From Candidatus Mediterraneibacter pullicola (GTDB lineage Bacteria; Bacillota; Clostridia; Lachnospirales; Lachnospiraceae), in the NCBI GenBank assembly GCA_019117065.1, contig DXAK01000012.1, positions 157,342 to 221,341 on the forward strand: DNA of 64,000 nt, written 5' to 3'. Positions within the stretch are counted from its first letter, which is position 1; the number at the start of each line of letters is the position of its first letter. The position numbers and the translations under genes were made by a program. The notes under the pieces are model-generated. The model saw only the letters and a list, made by a program, of their open reading frames with translations. It ran no database searches and was not told the DNA's origin. Positions 20,366 through 30,120 of this stretch are shown here, piece after piece.

Positions 20366-20451
20366 ATTATCCGCAGAACGATACCGCACAAGGGTCAGGG
20401 GAAGAAAAGCATCCCAATGCTCCTTGCGCGGTATTGTTCCGCGGATTTTGT
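20366..20451. terminator. Long structured intergenic hairpin, element C, at a convergent junction
   Basis: ATCCGCAGAACGATACCGCACAAGG pairs with CCTTGCGCGGTATTGTTCCGCGGAT (22 of 25 positions Watson-Crick, one more as a wobble). Confidence 0.75.
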
Positions 20452-20466
20452 ATGTTATTCTGTTGT

Positions 20467-21957
20467 TTACAGAGTCTCTATAAATCGCTTAAATGCTTTT
20501 AGACCCTCTTCTGTGCACTTGTAAACTCCGCCGTCTTCTAGTACCTGACAGAATACTTTTCCGACTTCCTGCTCTAAGATGTGTTCCACATTTTCTCCAT
20601 TGATGTTTGCGTAAGAGGGGAGAAATTCATCTACCCAGTCTGCGTGCTTGGCAATCTGCTCATTGCTCCGGATATCTTTCTTCTCAAGGATGTACTCTTT
20701 TAAAAGTTCCATTTCCCCTTTTAAGCGGGCTGGAAGGACCGCCAGACCCATGACCTCGATCAGCCCGATATTCTCCTTTTTGATGTGATGGAGTTTCGCG
20801 TGGGGGTGGTATACACCGAGCGGGTGTTCCTCTGTGGTGATATTATTGCGCAGGGCAAGATCCAGTTCGTAGAGTCCATCCTTTTTGCGGGCGATGGGCG
20901 TGATTGTATTGTGGGGTGTTCCGTCTGTCTTAGCGAAGATGAACGCTTCTTCGTCAGTGTAAGAACGCCATGTTTTCAGGATGTGGTCAGCCAGTTCAAT
21001 GATGCGCTCTGTGTCCTCTCCGCGCAGGCGGATGACGGAGAGAGGCCATTTGACGATGCCTGCCGATATGTCTTCAAATCCCTTTACGGTAAACTCTTCG
21101 ATGATTGGAGCCTTTGCCATGGCGAAAGTGTAATTTCCTCCCTGAAAATGATCATGGCTTAAGATAGAGCCTCCTACAATCGGAAGGTCTGCGTTAGAGC
21201 CAAGGAAGTAATGGGGGAAGAGTTTGATAAAGTCAAACAGCTTCGCAAATGCGCTGCGGTCGATCTTCATGGGGATATGTTCGCCGTTGAATACAATACA
21301 GTGCTCATTGTAATAAACGTAAGGGGAATACTGAAATCCCCATTTGTTCCCTTGGATTGTGATCGGGATGATCCTGTGGTTTTCCCTTGCAGGATGATTA
21401 ACGCGTCCTGCGTAGCCTTCGTTTTCCATGCAGAGCTGGCACTTTGGATATGAGGAAGATTTTGTCTGCCCTGCCGCCGCGATCGCCTTGGGATCCTTTT
21501 CCGGCTTGGAGAGGTTGATGGTGATGTCAAGCGTGCCGTATTCGGTGTCAACTGTCCATTTTCTGTCCTTTTTGATGCGGTAGCGCCGGATATAGTCGCT
21601 GTCCTGACTCAATTTGTAATAGTAGTCCGTGGCTGTCTCGGGAGAGACATCGTATTTCTTCCAAAACTGCTCGTGGATCTGAGCCGGACGGGGCATCAGG
21701 CAGTTCATGATCTTCGTGTCAAAGAGATCACGGTAGGTGATGCCATCCTCGATGATTCCCCGCCTTACAGCTTCGTCAAGAAGATCCTTTAACACATCTT
21801 CAAGAACGATATTATCCGTATCGCGGCAGATATCTTCATAGTCGTCTTCATGGAAAAGATCGAGAAGAAGATTGATCGTATAGATTTTCTCGGATTCGGG
21901 GGTCAGTCCTGTGTCAATCCCGTATTGCACCAGTTTTTTGATAGATTCATAAAGCAT
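20467..21957 (-). CDS. galT: Galactose-1-phosphate uridylyltransferase (GalT class 2)
   Basis: MLYESIKKLVQYGIDTGLTPESEKIYTINLLLDLF; NHPARENHRIIPI; FPHYFLGSNADLPIVGGSILSHDHFQGG. Confidence 0.95.
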   Translation of the reverse strand: MLYESIKKLVQYGIDTGLTPESEKIYTINLLLDLFHEDDYEDICRDTDNIVLEDVLKDLLDEAVRRGIIEDGITYRDLFDTKIMNCLMPRPAQIHEQFWKKYDVSPETATDYYYKLSQDSDYIRRYRIKKDRKWTVDTEYGTLDITINLSKPEKDPKAIAAAGQTKSSSYPKCQLCMENEGYAGRVNHPARENHRIIPITIQGNKWGFQYSPYVYYNEHCIVFNGEHIPMKIDRSAFAKLFDFIKLFPHYFLGSNADLPIVGGSILSHDHFQGGNYTFAMAKAPIIEEFTVKGFEDISAGIVKWPLSVIRLRGEDTERIIELADHILKTWRSYTDEEAFIFAKTDGTPHNTITPIARKKDGLYELDLALRNNITTEEHPLGVYHPHAKLHHIKKENIGLIEVMGLAVLPARLKGEMELLKEYILEKKDIRSNEQIAKHADWVDEFLPSYANINGENVEHILEQEVGKVFCQVLEDGGVYKCTEEGLKAFKRFIETL

Positions 21958-21982
21958 AGTATTTTCCTCCAAGATATTGTTA

Positions 21983-22014
21983 CGCCGTGACCGTACGGTA
22001 ATGCAGTCACGGCG
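21983..22014 (-). other. Intercistronic hairpin between galK and galT
   Basis: CGCCGTGAC…GTCACGGCG perfect 9-bp stem. Confidence 0.6.
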
Positions 22015-22047
22015 GAGCGTTTTATAATAGTGCGGCAAAATCGCGGA

Positions 22048-23217
22048 TCAGTCTAGGCGGGAAGCGCCGTCGCCAATGTCTACAGTGTAGAATTCAGCCT
22101 CGTGCCCCACTTTCTCTTTATAGGTCTTGCCGATGCTCTCAATAAATGTATCCACAGAATCATTTTTCACGATGCTGACCGTACATCCTCCGAAGCCGCC
22201 TCCTGTGATACGGGAGCCGATGACGCCGGGGAGCGCCCACGCAAGATCTACAAGGATGTCGATCTCTTCGCAAGATACTTCATAATCATCCCTAAGAGAG
22301 ATGTGGGACTGATTCATGAGCTGTCCAAATTTTACGATGTCCCCGTCCTTTAACGCAGCGACTGCATCCAGTGTGCGCTGGTTTTCATATACCGCATGTT
22401 TTGCGCGTTTCTGCTGAATCGGGTCTGTGATGAGGTCTTTGTTCGCCTCGAACTCCTCGGGAGACAGGTCGCCAAGTGTTTCGATATCTAGTTTGGTTTT
22501 CAGCGCCGCAAGGGCGTCTGTGCACTCCTGACGCCTGTCATTGTAGGCGGAGTCCACAAGGCTGTGTTTTACCTTGCTGTTTGTAATGATGATCTTCGCG
22601 TCCTCCAGTTTGATCGGGGCATACTCATACTTTAGAGTGTTTGTGTCAAGGAAAATGGCATTGTCTTTCTTTCCGTTTGCACTTGCGAACTGGTCCATGA
22701 TACCGCAGTTGCATCCGATGAACTTGTTCTCGCAGTATTGACCGATCAGGGCGAGGTCTGTCATGGAGAAATCTGTAATGCCGAACAGATCTGTCACGAT
22801 CACTCCTGTAAGTACCTCAAGGGCGGCGGAAGAGGAAAGCCCGGAACCGTTCGGGATATTTCCCCAGATGACCATATCAAAACCAGTTTCCAGCTTGCAT
22901 CCTTTTTCAGAGAGAGCCCACACAACGCCGAGGGGATAATTCGCCCAGTTGTATTCCTTTTTGTTTGTCAAATCATCCAGTGATGTCTCGATGACGCCGA
23001 AGGTATCCAGATTCATGGAATAGAAATTCATTCTCCTGTCGTCTCTTTTGCGCGCGGCTCCGTATGTACCCATGGTAAGCGCGCACGGGAATACATGTCC
23101 CCCATTATAGTCTGTGTGTTCGCCGATCAGATTGACACGGCCCGGCGCGAAATAGAAGCGCGCACCTTCTGAATCTCCGAAAAGCTCTGCAAATTTGTCA
23201 AAAAGTTTCTGTTTCAT
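22048..23217 (-). CDS. galK: Galactokinase
   Basis: APGRVNLIGEHTDYNGGHVFPCAL; IPNGSGLSSSAALEV; GSRITGGGFGGCTVSIV. Confidence 0.97.
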   Translation of the reverse strand: MKQKLFDKFAELFGDSEGARFYFAPGRVNLIGEHTDYNGGHVFPCALTMGTYGAARKRDDRRMNFYSMNLDTFGVIETSLDDLTNKKEYNWANYPLGVVWALSEKGCKLETGFDMVIWGNIPNGSGLSSSAALEVLTGVIVTDLFGITDFSMTDLALIGQYCENKFIGCNCGIMDQFASANGKKDNAIFLDTNTLKYEYAPIKLEDAKIIITNSKVKHSLVDSAYNDRRQECTDALAALKTKLDIETLGDLSPEEFEANKDLITDPIQQKRAKHAVYENQRTLDAVAALKDGDIVKFGQLMNQSHISLRDDYEVSCEEIDILVDLAWALPGVIGSRITGGGFGGCTVSIVKNDSVDTFIESIGKTYKEKVGHEAEFYTVDIGDGASRLD

Positions 23218-23419
23218 TTTACTGATCCTCCTAAGTTTGAAAATGAAAATGTGATTGACGAAGTAATCTAATTTTAGTATAGTCCGGAAAGCCTTTCCCG
23301 TCTATAAAAAATATGTGCAGATTTATGTAAAAATGTTGCAACAGATACATTTAAAAGACTATAATAAGAAAGATAGCGTTCGCATGGAAACCAAGGTGGA
23401 AGAAAAGAGAGGGAAGTGT

Positions 23420-24253
23420 ATGCCGGATTCATATAAACATTCATACAAGACAGGAGAGAATTTTTTAAACTCACTGACAGTCTATAATGTAGGTTATCAG
23501 AAATGTGAGCCTGAATATCAGTGGGGGCCGGGGGTGCGCGATCACTATTGTATCCATCATATTTTGTCTGGGAGCGGGTATTATTCCACAGGAGCATCCG
23601 CCTGTCGTCTTAGCGCGGGGGACACTTTCATCCTCTACCCCGGGGTGGAACTTCAGTATCAGGCGGACAGTGAGGAGCCATGGGAGTACGCGTGGGCGGG
23701 GTTTATGGGATCGGATGCCGCTTCCATCATCCGCAATACGGATTTTACGAAAGATAAGCCGTACATTTTAAAAGGGAAAATACCGGGAAATCGAATACAA
23801 GATGGGCTAGAGAGGATTTATCTGGTAAAAGGAAACACATATGAAGCATCTGTGGCCATGACGGGAGCACTGTACAGCCTGCTTTCCGTGTTCATGCACT
23901 ATGCGCAGCGCCGGGAAGCAGAGAAGGATATTCGTCTCACCTACGTGGAAAAGGCAGAGAGTTATATCGTCACAAACTACTCCTATCCTGTTACCGTGGA
24001 GGATGTGGCGGCTTACGTGGGGATCAGCCGTAGTCATCTCTTTCGGTCATTTCAGGATCATATGGGAAAATCGCCCAAAGAATACCTGACAGAATACCGG
24101 ATCAAACAGGCGTGCCGTCTGCTTAAGGAGACAGATCTTTCGGTATCGGCCATCGCTTATTCCGTAGGTTTTGAGAACAATCTTTATTTTTCAAAAGCGT
24201 TTAAGAAGCAGAAGGGATTAAGCCCATCAGATTACCGCCGCTTTCATTTGTGA
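23420..24253 (+). CDS. AraC-family transcriptional regulator
   Basis: Cupin-like N-terminal domain and two HTH motifs (VEDVAAYVGISRSHLFRSFQ…AIAYSVGFENNLYFSKAFKKQKGLSPSDYRR); divergent from galKT. Confidence 0.9.
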   Translation: MPDSYKHSYKTGENFLNSLTVYNVGYQKCEPEYQWGPGVRDHYCIHHILSGSGYYSTGASACRLSAGDTFILYPGVELQYQADSEEPWEYAWAGFMGSDAASIIRNTDFTKDKPYILKGKIPGNRIQDGLERIYLVKGNTYEASVAMTGALYSLLSVFMHYAQRREAEKDIRLTYVEKAESYIVTNYSYPVTVEDVAAYVGISRSHLFRSFQDHMGKSPKEYLTEYRIKQACRLLKETDLSVSAIAYSVGFENNLYFSKAFKKQKGLSPSDYRRFHL

Positions 24254-24320
24254 ATGTGGACAAAGCTCCGCACATACTCTATAAAATAACACTTTCGCGC
24301 AAGGAGCGCGGGGTGAGTGC

Positions 24321-25076
24321 ATGCAAGAGGATTGTGGGGTGGCGAAGATCAAGGCGGAAAGAAGGTTAAAGATATGGATGCAGGTGCTGGTTCTAACCGC
24401 CGTGTTTCTGTTCTATCCGGTTTCAGCGCTGTGGACTTGGGAAGAAATAGAGGAACTGGAGGAGACGGCCAGTGGGGGAGAGGCAGTGCAGCCGGGAGAA
24501 GATGTGCCGGAGGAAGAGAAGCCGCGGATCGCCCTTACTTTTGATGACGGACCAAGCACCAAGTATACGCCTGTGTTGCTGGACGGTTTAAAAGAGCGGG
24601 ATGTAAGGGCCACATTTTTTGTGATCGGAGCCAATATCGAAAAGGATGACAACGCCGCCTTGATCCGAAGGATGAAGGCAGAAGGACATGTCATAGGGAA
24701 TCATACCTATCACCACGTTGATCTCTCGAAGATGGATGTGCTGCAGGCACAGGAAGAGATTATGATGACAGACCAGCTGATAGAGGAGATCACAGGGGAA
24801 GAGCCGTTCCTCGTGCGTCCGCCGTTCGGCGCTTTCCCCAAAGAAGCAGAGGAAGAGGGGAAGTTGTACGTGAAGTGGACGGTGGATTCCGAGGACTGGG
24901 TTTTACAAAATACGGAGGCAGCGGTGAGAAAAGTAGTGACGGATACAGAGGAAAATGATATCATTCTCATGCACGACTGCTATGGAACCTCAGTAGAGGC
25001 GGCGCTGCAGATTGTGGATATCCTGCAAGAAAGAGGCTATGAGTTTGTGACAGTGGATGAACTGTTGATAGAGTAG
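24321..25076 (+). CDS. Polysaccharide deacetylase family protein
   Basis: IALTFDDGPSTKYTPVLLDGLKERDVRATFFVIG; HVIGNHTYHHVDLSKM; VRPPFGAFPKEAE. Confidence 0.93.
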   Translation: MQEDCGVAKIKAERRLKIWMQVLVLTAVFLFYPVSALWTWEEIEELEETASGGEAVQPGEDVPEEEKPRIALTFDDGPSTKYTPVLLDGLKERDVRATFFVIGANIEKDDNAALIRRMKAEGHVIGNHTYHHVDLSKMDVLQAQEEIMMTDQLIEEITGEEPFLVRPPFGAFPKEAEEEGKLYVKWTVDSEDWVLQNTEAAVRKVVTDTEENDIILMHDCYGTSVEAALQIVDILQERGYEFVTVDELLIE

Positions 25077-25106
25077 CTTAGAGAGAAAGAAGAGGTAAAC
25101 GATTTT

Positions 25107-25829
25107 ATGATAGATGAGTTTTCAAGGACAGAACTTCTAATTGGAGAAGAAAAGCTAAAGAGGCTGAAATCAGCTTTTGTCATGGTGTTTGGTGTGGGAG
25201 GGGTGGGCTCCCACTGTATTGAGGCTCTGGCGAGAAGCGGTGTAGGGAAGCTGGCCCTGATCGACAAAGACACAGTTTCGGTGACAAATATTAACCGGCA
25301 GTCCATCGCGTACCATAGTACAATGGGGCGTTATAAGACAGAAGTGATGCGGGATCGGGTCCGGGATATCTGCCCGGATATTACCGTAGAGACCTATGAA
25401 ATGTTCATCCTCCCTGAAAATATAGGAGAGCTTTTTGAAAGTACGGGAAGACCAGACTATATCATCGATGCTATCGATACGGTCAGCGCCAAGCTGGCTA
25501 TTGTGAAGATTGCGCAGGAGAAGGACATCCCTATCATCAGCAGCATGGGAACGGGAAACAAGCTGCACGGGGAATTGTTTGAGATTGCGGACATATCAGA
25601 GACGAGTGTGTGCCCGCTTTGCAGGGTCATGAGAAAGGAATTAAAAAACCGGGGGATCACACATCTGAAGGTGCTCTATTCAAAGGAAAAGCCTGTGGAC
25701 ACGGGCGGGCGCTCCACGGGAGAGGACATGGGGAAGAGAAGGGCTGTCCCGGGAAGTATCTCGTTTGTTCCACCGGTGGCAGGGCTTTTGATTGCCGGTG
25801 AGACTGTGCGTGATCTTATGGAACTGTGA
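25107..25829 (+). CDS. tcdA: tRNA threonylcarbamoyladenosine dehydratase (ThiF/E1-like)
   Basis: VFGVGGVGSHCIEALARSGVGKLALIDKDTVSVTNINRQ; C-terminal SISFVPPVAGLLIAGE. Confidence 0.9.
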   Translation: MIDEFSRTELLIGEEKLKRLKSAFVMVFGVGGVGSHCIEALARSGVGKLALIDKDTVSVTNINRQSIAYHSTMGRYKTEVMRDRVRDICPDITVETYEMFILPENIGELFESTGRPDYIIDAIDTVSAKLAIVKIAQEKDIPIISSMGTGNKLHGELFEIADISETSVCPLCRVMRKELKNRGITHLKVLYSKEKPVDTGGRSTGEDMGKRRAVPGSISFVPPVAGLLIAGETVRDLMEL

Positions 25830-25860
25830 ACGGCAGAACACAGCGAAGGAGGAAGCAGGA

Positions 25861-27186
25861 ATGGATCTGTTTGATTATATGAGAGAGAAAGAGAAGGAGA
25901 AAGAATCGCCTCTTGCGTCGAGAATGCGTCCGGCTACGCTGGACGAGATCGTGGGGCAGAAGCATATTATCGGGAAGGACAAGCTCCTATACCGAGCCAT
26001 CAAGGCGGATAAACTGAGCTCTGTCATTTTTTACGGACCTCCGGGAACGGGCAAGACCACTTTGGCGAAAGTGATCGCTAATACGACCAGCGCGGAATTT
26101 AAGCAGATTAACGCGACTGTGGCGGGGAAAAAAGATATGGAAGAGGTCATCCGTCAGGCGAAGGATACGCAGGGTATGTATGGGAAGAAAACCATTCTTT
26201 TTATTGATGAGATCCATAGATTCAACAAAGGACAGCAGGACTATCTCCTGCCGTTTGTCGAGGACGGCACGGTCATATTGATTGGGGCAACCACAGAGAA
26301 TCCGTATTTTGAGGTGAACGGCGCTCTCATTTCCCGTTCCAGCATCTTTGAACTGAAACCGCTGGAAAAGGAAGATATTAAAACACTTCTTACGAGGGCG
26401 CTCAATGATACGGAAAAAGGTATGGGAAGCTTTCATGCGCAGATCGACGACGACGCGCTGGAGTTTCTTTCCGATATGGCGGGTGGGGACGCCAGAAATG
26501 CGTTGAATGCCATTGAGCTTGGAGTACTTACCACGCAGAGAGGGGATGACGGGATCATCCATATTACAGTAGAGGTGGCGTCGGAGTGCATTCAAAAGCG
26601 GGTCGTTAATTACGACAAAAAGGGAGATAACCACTACGACATTATCTCAGCTTTTATTAAGAGCATGAGAGGATCGGATCCGGACGCGGCAGTGTATTAT
26701 CTGGCAAAGATGCTTTACGCGGGAGAAGATGTAAAGTTTATTGCCCGCCGTATCATGATCTGTGCTTCCGAGGATGTGGGAAACGCAGATCCCATGGCGC
26801 TGACCGTGGCGGTTGCCGCAGCGCAGGCAGTAGAACGTGTGGGTATGCCCGAATCACAGATTATCTTATCTCAGGCAGTGACTTATGTGGCGTGCGCACC
26901 TAAGAGTAATTCTGCAGTAAACGCTATCACAGAGGCGGGAAGGGCGGTACAGCAGTGTCAAACAACAGTTCCGTCTCATCTGAGGGATGCTCATTACAAG
27001 GGATCTCAGAAGTTAGGGCATGGGATTGGATACAAGTATGCTCACGATTATCCGGGGCATTATGTGGAACAGCAATATCTTCCGGATGAAATAAAAGACG
27101 CCAGATTCTATGAACCTGGCGATCTTGGCTATGAAAAGGATATTAAGGAGTATCTTAGAAAAATTCGTGGTGGGAACAATCTGTAG
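25861..27186 (+). CDS. rarA: Replication-associated recombination protein A, AAA ATPase
   Basis: LASRMRPATLDEIVGQKHIIG; FYGPPGTGKTTLAKVIA; FIDEIHRFNKGQQD; ATG 25861 with RBS. Confidence 0.95.
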   Translation: MDLFDYMREKEKEKESPLASRMRPATLDEIVGQKHIIGKDKLLYRAIKADKLSSVIFYGPPGTGKTTLAKVIANTTSAEFKQINATVAGKKDMEEVIRQAKDTQGMYGKKTILFIDEIHRFNKGQQDYLLPFVEDGTVILIGATTENPYFEVNGALISRSSIFELKPLEKEDIKTLLTRALNDTEKGMGSFHAQIDDDALEFLSDMAGGDARNALNAIELGVLTTQRGDDGIIHITVEVASECIQKRVVNYDKKGDNHYDIISAFIKSMRGSDPDAAVYYLAKMLYAGEDVKFIARRIMICASEDVGNADPMALTVAVAAAQAVERVGMPESQIILSQAVTYVACAPKSNSAVNAITEAGRAVQQCQTTVPSHLRDAHYKGSQKLGHGIGYKYAHDYPGHYVEQQYLPDEIKDARFYEPGDLGYEKDIKEYLRKIRGGNNL

Positions 27187-27188
27187 CC

Positions 27189-27701
27189 TTAGAGAAGATG
27201 GGCGAGGATTATGGCATAGAGTTCCTGACTTTTCTGATTCCAATGATTTACAATGGCTTCCGCCTCTTTCTCGGTTGGAACGGTTAATTTCAGATCGATG
27301 AGGCTGGAGCCATTTTCTACAATCTGGCAGCGCACTTCATATTCCTTATCCATATTCAGGTAATAATCTGATTTGACTGCTGCCTCTTCTTTCAGGTCAT
27401 ATTGCTTTTCTTTGAGAAAATCGTCGATATCCTTGCGGATGGCTGAGGAAATCTTTTTGCTGAAGAACCGGATCGTCTCCGCGCCGTTTTCTGTGAGATG
27501 GTAAAGCGTCCGGTTGTGTGTGGTCTCCGTGCGGATCAGGCCGGATTGCGCCAGTTCGGACAAAGCTTCCTGAAGTTTAAAATAGGACGTATACCCCTTA
27601 TCCAGCACGAACTCTGAGATCTGCGAGGTAGTAAGGGGAAAATCTACCTTTTTCAGCATGTACAGTATGATCAGTTTGTATAATGTGAATGTTTCAGCCA
27701 T
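27189..27701 (-). CDS. DUF4364 family protein (winged-helix-like)
   Basis: MAETFTLYKLIILYMLKKVDFPLTTSQISEFVLDKGYTSYFKLQEALSEL. Confidence 0.8.
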   Translation of the reverse strand: MAETFTLYKLIILYMLKKVDFPLTTSQISEFVLDKGYTSYFKLQEALSELAQSGLIRTETTHNRTLYHLTENGAETIRFFSKKISSAIRKDIDDFLKEKQYDLKEEAAVKSDYYLNMDKEYEVRCQIVENGSSLIDLKLTVPTEKEAEAIVNHWNQKSQELYAIILAHLL

Positions 27702-28620
27702 GATACTCCTTTCCCTGCCAGATATGGTTCTCTTTCAGATACTGATGCAGACGGTTTAACACCGTGCGTTTGGCTCCTGTCCACAAAGGAGCGGCAAGGA
27801 GTTCTTTCGGTCCGTCGCCGGTCAGTCTATGTATGACGATATCCGGCTTTAATCTCAAGATACATTTTCCGAGGAGGCAGATATATTCTTCCATATCTGG
27901 GATATGGAAAGGTTCTTTCCGGTAAATATCCGCAAGATCCGTTCCCTCCAACACATGAAGAAGCTGGAGTTTGACGCCCTGTATATCGCAGTGGTTTAAA
28001 TACCCGATGGTCTCCAGCATCATCTCCTCGGTCTCCCCCGGGAGGAATAAGATGACGTGGACGATGACCGTGATTCCCGATTCCCGGAGCTGTCTGACCG
28101 CACGGTCAAATACTTCCAGTTCATAGCCTCTGCGGATAAACTGTGCACTCTGGGGATGGATGGTCTGAAGCCCTAGTTCCACCCATACGGGTTTGATATG
28201 GTTTAGGCGCCGCAGAAGATCGAGAACATCGTTCCCGAGACAATCTGGTCTTGTGGCGATGGAGAGCACCTTTACCTCTGGGTCCTGAATAGCCTCTGTG
28301 AAGATTTTTTCCAGATATTGAACAGGGGCGTAAGTGTTTGTAAATGCTTGAAAGTACGCGATATAGGAGCGGACGGGGCGTTTCTTCAGAAGCTGTGCCT
28401 TTCCTGCAGCGAGCTGCTCTGTGACGGAGAGGGCGGCGCTTCCGGCAAAGTCGCCGGAGCCTTTCGCACTGCAAAAAATGCAGCCGCCTGTCCCGACGTG
28501 CCCGTCCCGGTTGGGACAGGTCATTCCGCCGTTCAAAGTGATTTTATATACCTTTTCCCCGAAAGTTTCTTTTAAATAAGAGTCCAGTGAATGGTAAGGC
28601 CTGCCGTTCCAGAGTTTCAT
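27694..28620 (-). CDS. TIGR01212-family radical SAM protein (YhcC-like)
   Basis: GGMTCPNRDGHVGTGGCIFCSAKGSGDF; YFQAFTNTYAP; ELGLQTIH. Confidence 0.92.
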   Translation of the reverse strand: MKLWNGRPYHSLDSYLKETFGEKVYKITLNGGMTCPNRDGHVGTGGCIFCSAKGSGDFAGSAALSVTEQLAAGKAQLLKKRPVRSYIAYFQAFTNTYAPVQYLEKIFTEAIQDPEVKVLSIATRPDCLGNDVLDLLRRLNHIKPVWVELGLQTIHPQSAQFIRRGYELEVFDRAVRQLRESGITVIVHVILFLPGETEEMMLETIGYLNHCDIQGVKLQLLHVLEGTDLADIYRKEPFHIPDMEEYICLLGKCILRLKPDIVIHRLTGDGPKELLAAPLWTGAKRTVLNRLHQYLKENHIWQGKEYHG

Positions 28621-29768
28621 CGTATATGTTCCTTGATGGCGCGGCTTACCGTGTCTGCCACACGGGGATCAAATGCTTGTGGGAGGATGTTGTCCTCACT
28701 CAATTCATTTTCCGGTACGAGGCCCGCAATCGCCTCTGCCGCGGCAAGTTTCATTTCTTCCGTGATCTGTGAGGCGCGGCCTTCAAGTGCGCCTTTAAAG
28801 ATGCCAGGGAATGCCACCACGTTGTTGACCTGATTGGGAAAATCAGAGCGGCCTGTGCCGACGACGCGCGCTCCGGCTGCCCTTGCCAGATCTGGCATAA
28901 TTTCCGGAACCGGGTTTGCCATGGCAAAGAGAATGGCGTCCTTGTTCATGGAGGCAACCATCTCCTGCGAGACAATTCCCGGAGCGGAGACGCCGACAAA
29001 GATATCCGCGCCTTTTAAGGCTTCGGCAAGGGTTCCAGTATTTCCTTCAAGGTTGGTTACTTCCGCCATTTCTTTCTGCATCCAGTTAAGCCCTTCGGAA
29101 GCTTTTGATATAATCCCATTGATATCGCACATTGTAATGTGAGGGAATCCATAAGTAAGGAGCAGCTTTGTGATGGCGATGCCTGCGCTTCCGGCTCCAT
29201 TTACCACGATGCGGCAGTTTTCCTTTTCTTTTCCGGTGACTTTCAGGGCGTTGATAATCCCCGCAAGGACGACAATAGCTGTTCCATGCTGGTCGTCGTG
29301 GAATACTGGGATGGAAAGAAGCTCTTTTAAACGTGTCTCGATCTCAAAACAGCGGGGAGCCGCGATGTCTTCAAGGTTGATGCCGCCGAAAGCCGGAGCT
29401 ATGTTGACGACTGTACGGATGATTTCCTCGGTGTCCTGTGTGTCAAGACAGATAGGGACAGCGTTTACTCCGCCGAATTCTTTAAAAAGAACAGCTTTCC
29501 CTTCCATGACAGGCATGGCGGCTAGGGCGCCGATATTTCCAAGGCCTAAGACCGCGCTTCCGTCGGATACAACAGCTACGGTGTTCGCTTTCATTGTGTA
29601 TTTATATGCGGCTTCGGGATCTTTGGCGATCACTTTGCAGGGTTCTGCCACTCCCGGTGTGTAAGCGATGGACAGATCCTCGCGGGAATTGACGTGTGCC
29701 TTTGCCGTTGTTTCTAATTTTCCATTCCATTGTTCGTGTATTCGGAGAGCTTTTTCACTGTCTGCCAT
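28617..29768 (-). CDS. NAD(P)-dependent malic enzyme
   Basis: SIAYTPGVAEPCK; GNIGALAAMPVMEGKAVLFK; DIAAPRCFEIE; HDDQHGTAIVVLAG; likely ATG at 29768. Confidence 0.95.
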   Translation of the reverse strand: MADSEKALRIHEQWNGKLETTAKAHVNSREDLSIAYTPGVAEPCKVIAKDPEAAYKYTMKANTVAVVSDGSAVLGLGNIGALAAMPVMEGKAVLFKEFGGVNAVPICLDTQDTEEIIRTVVNIAPAFGGINLEDIAAPRCFEIETRLKELLSIPVFHDDQHGTAIVVLAGIINALKVTGKEKENCRIVVNGAGSAGIAITKLLLTYGFPHITMCDINGIISKASEGLNWMQKEMAEVTNLEGNTGTLAEALKGADIFVGVSAPGIVSQEMVASMNKDAILFAMANPVPEIMPDLARAAGARVVGTGRSDFPNQVNNVVAFPGIFKGALEGRASQITEEMKLAAAEAIAGLVPENELSEDNILPQAFDPRVADTVSRAIKEHIR

Positions 29769-29836
29769 ATTGATTACCTCACTGTTTTTTGTCATTGAAT
29801 ATTCATGCGGAACTCCCGCCGTCTGCTTCAAGCCGG

Positions 29837-29896
29837 CCTGTCCCTTATGCAAGCATAAAGCAGCCTGTCCCTTATGCAAGCATAAAGCAGCCTGTC
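29837..29896. repeat. 27-bp tandem repeat (two full copies plus partial third)
   Basis: CCTGTCCCTTATGCAAGCATAAAGCAG at 29837-29863 and 29864-29890, then CCTGTC…. Confidence 0.9.
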
Positions 29897-30120
29897 TTTT
29901 GCAGACGTGTGAACTGTGTTTATCATATCACCTCATGGCCTGTCTTGACAAGTCTGTGTACGAACTGTATAATGAATCCATATTTAATGCAAATTATCGA
30001 TTTTATGTCAATTCCGACGAAAATTCCCGAAGCATTTAATAACTGCAAAACGTAAGAAACTTAATAATGTGTAGTATCGTCATAATGTTTATTTATGACT
30101 AAGCAGGAAAGGAAAGGATT

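Noticed and set aside
20467-22038. galT start at 22038 (523 aa)
   Set aside because: The N-terminal extension MPHYYKTLRRDCITVRSRRNNILEENT runs through the intercistronic hairpin; the MLYESIKK start at 21957 with an upstream GGAGG-like RBS is better.
29837-29896. Possible CRISPR array
   Set aside because: Units are directly abutting with no spacers and no cas genes nearby; it is a simple tandem repeat.
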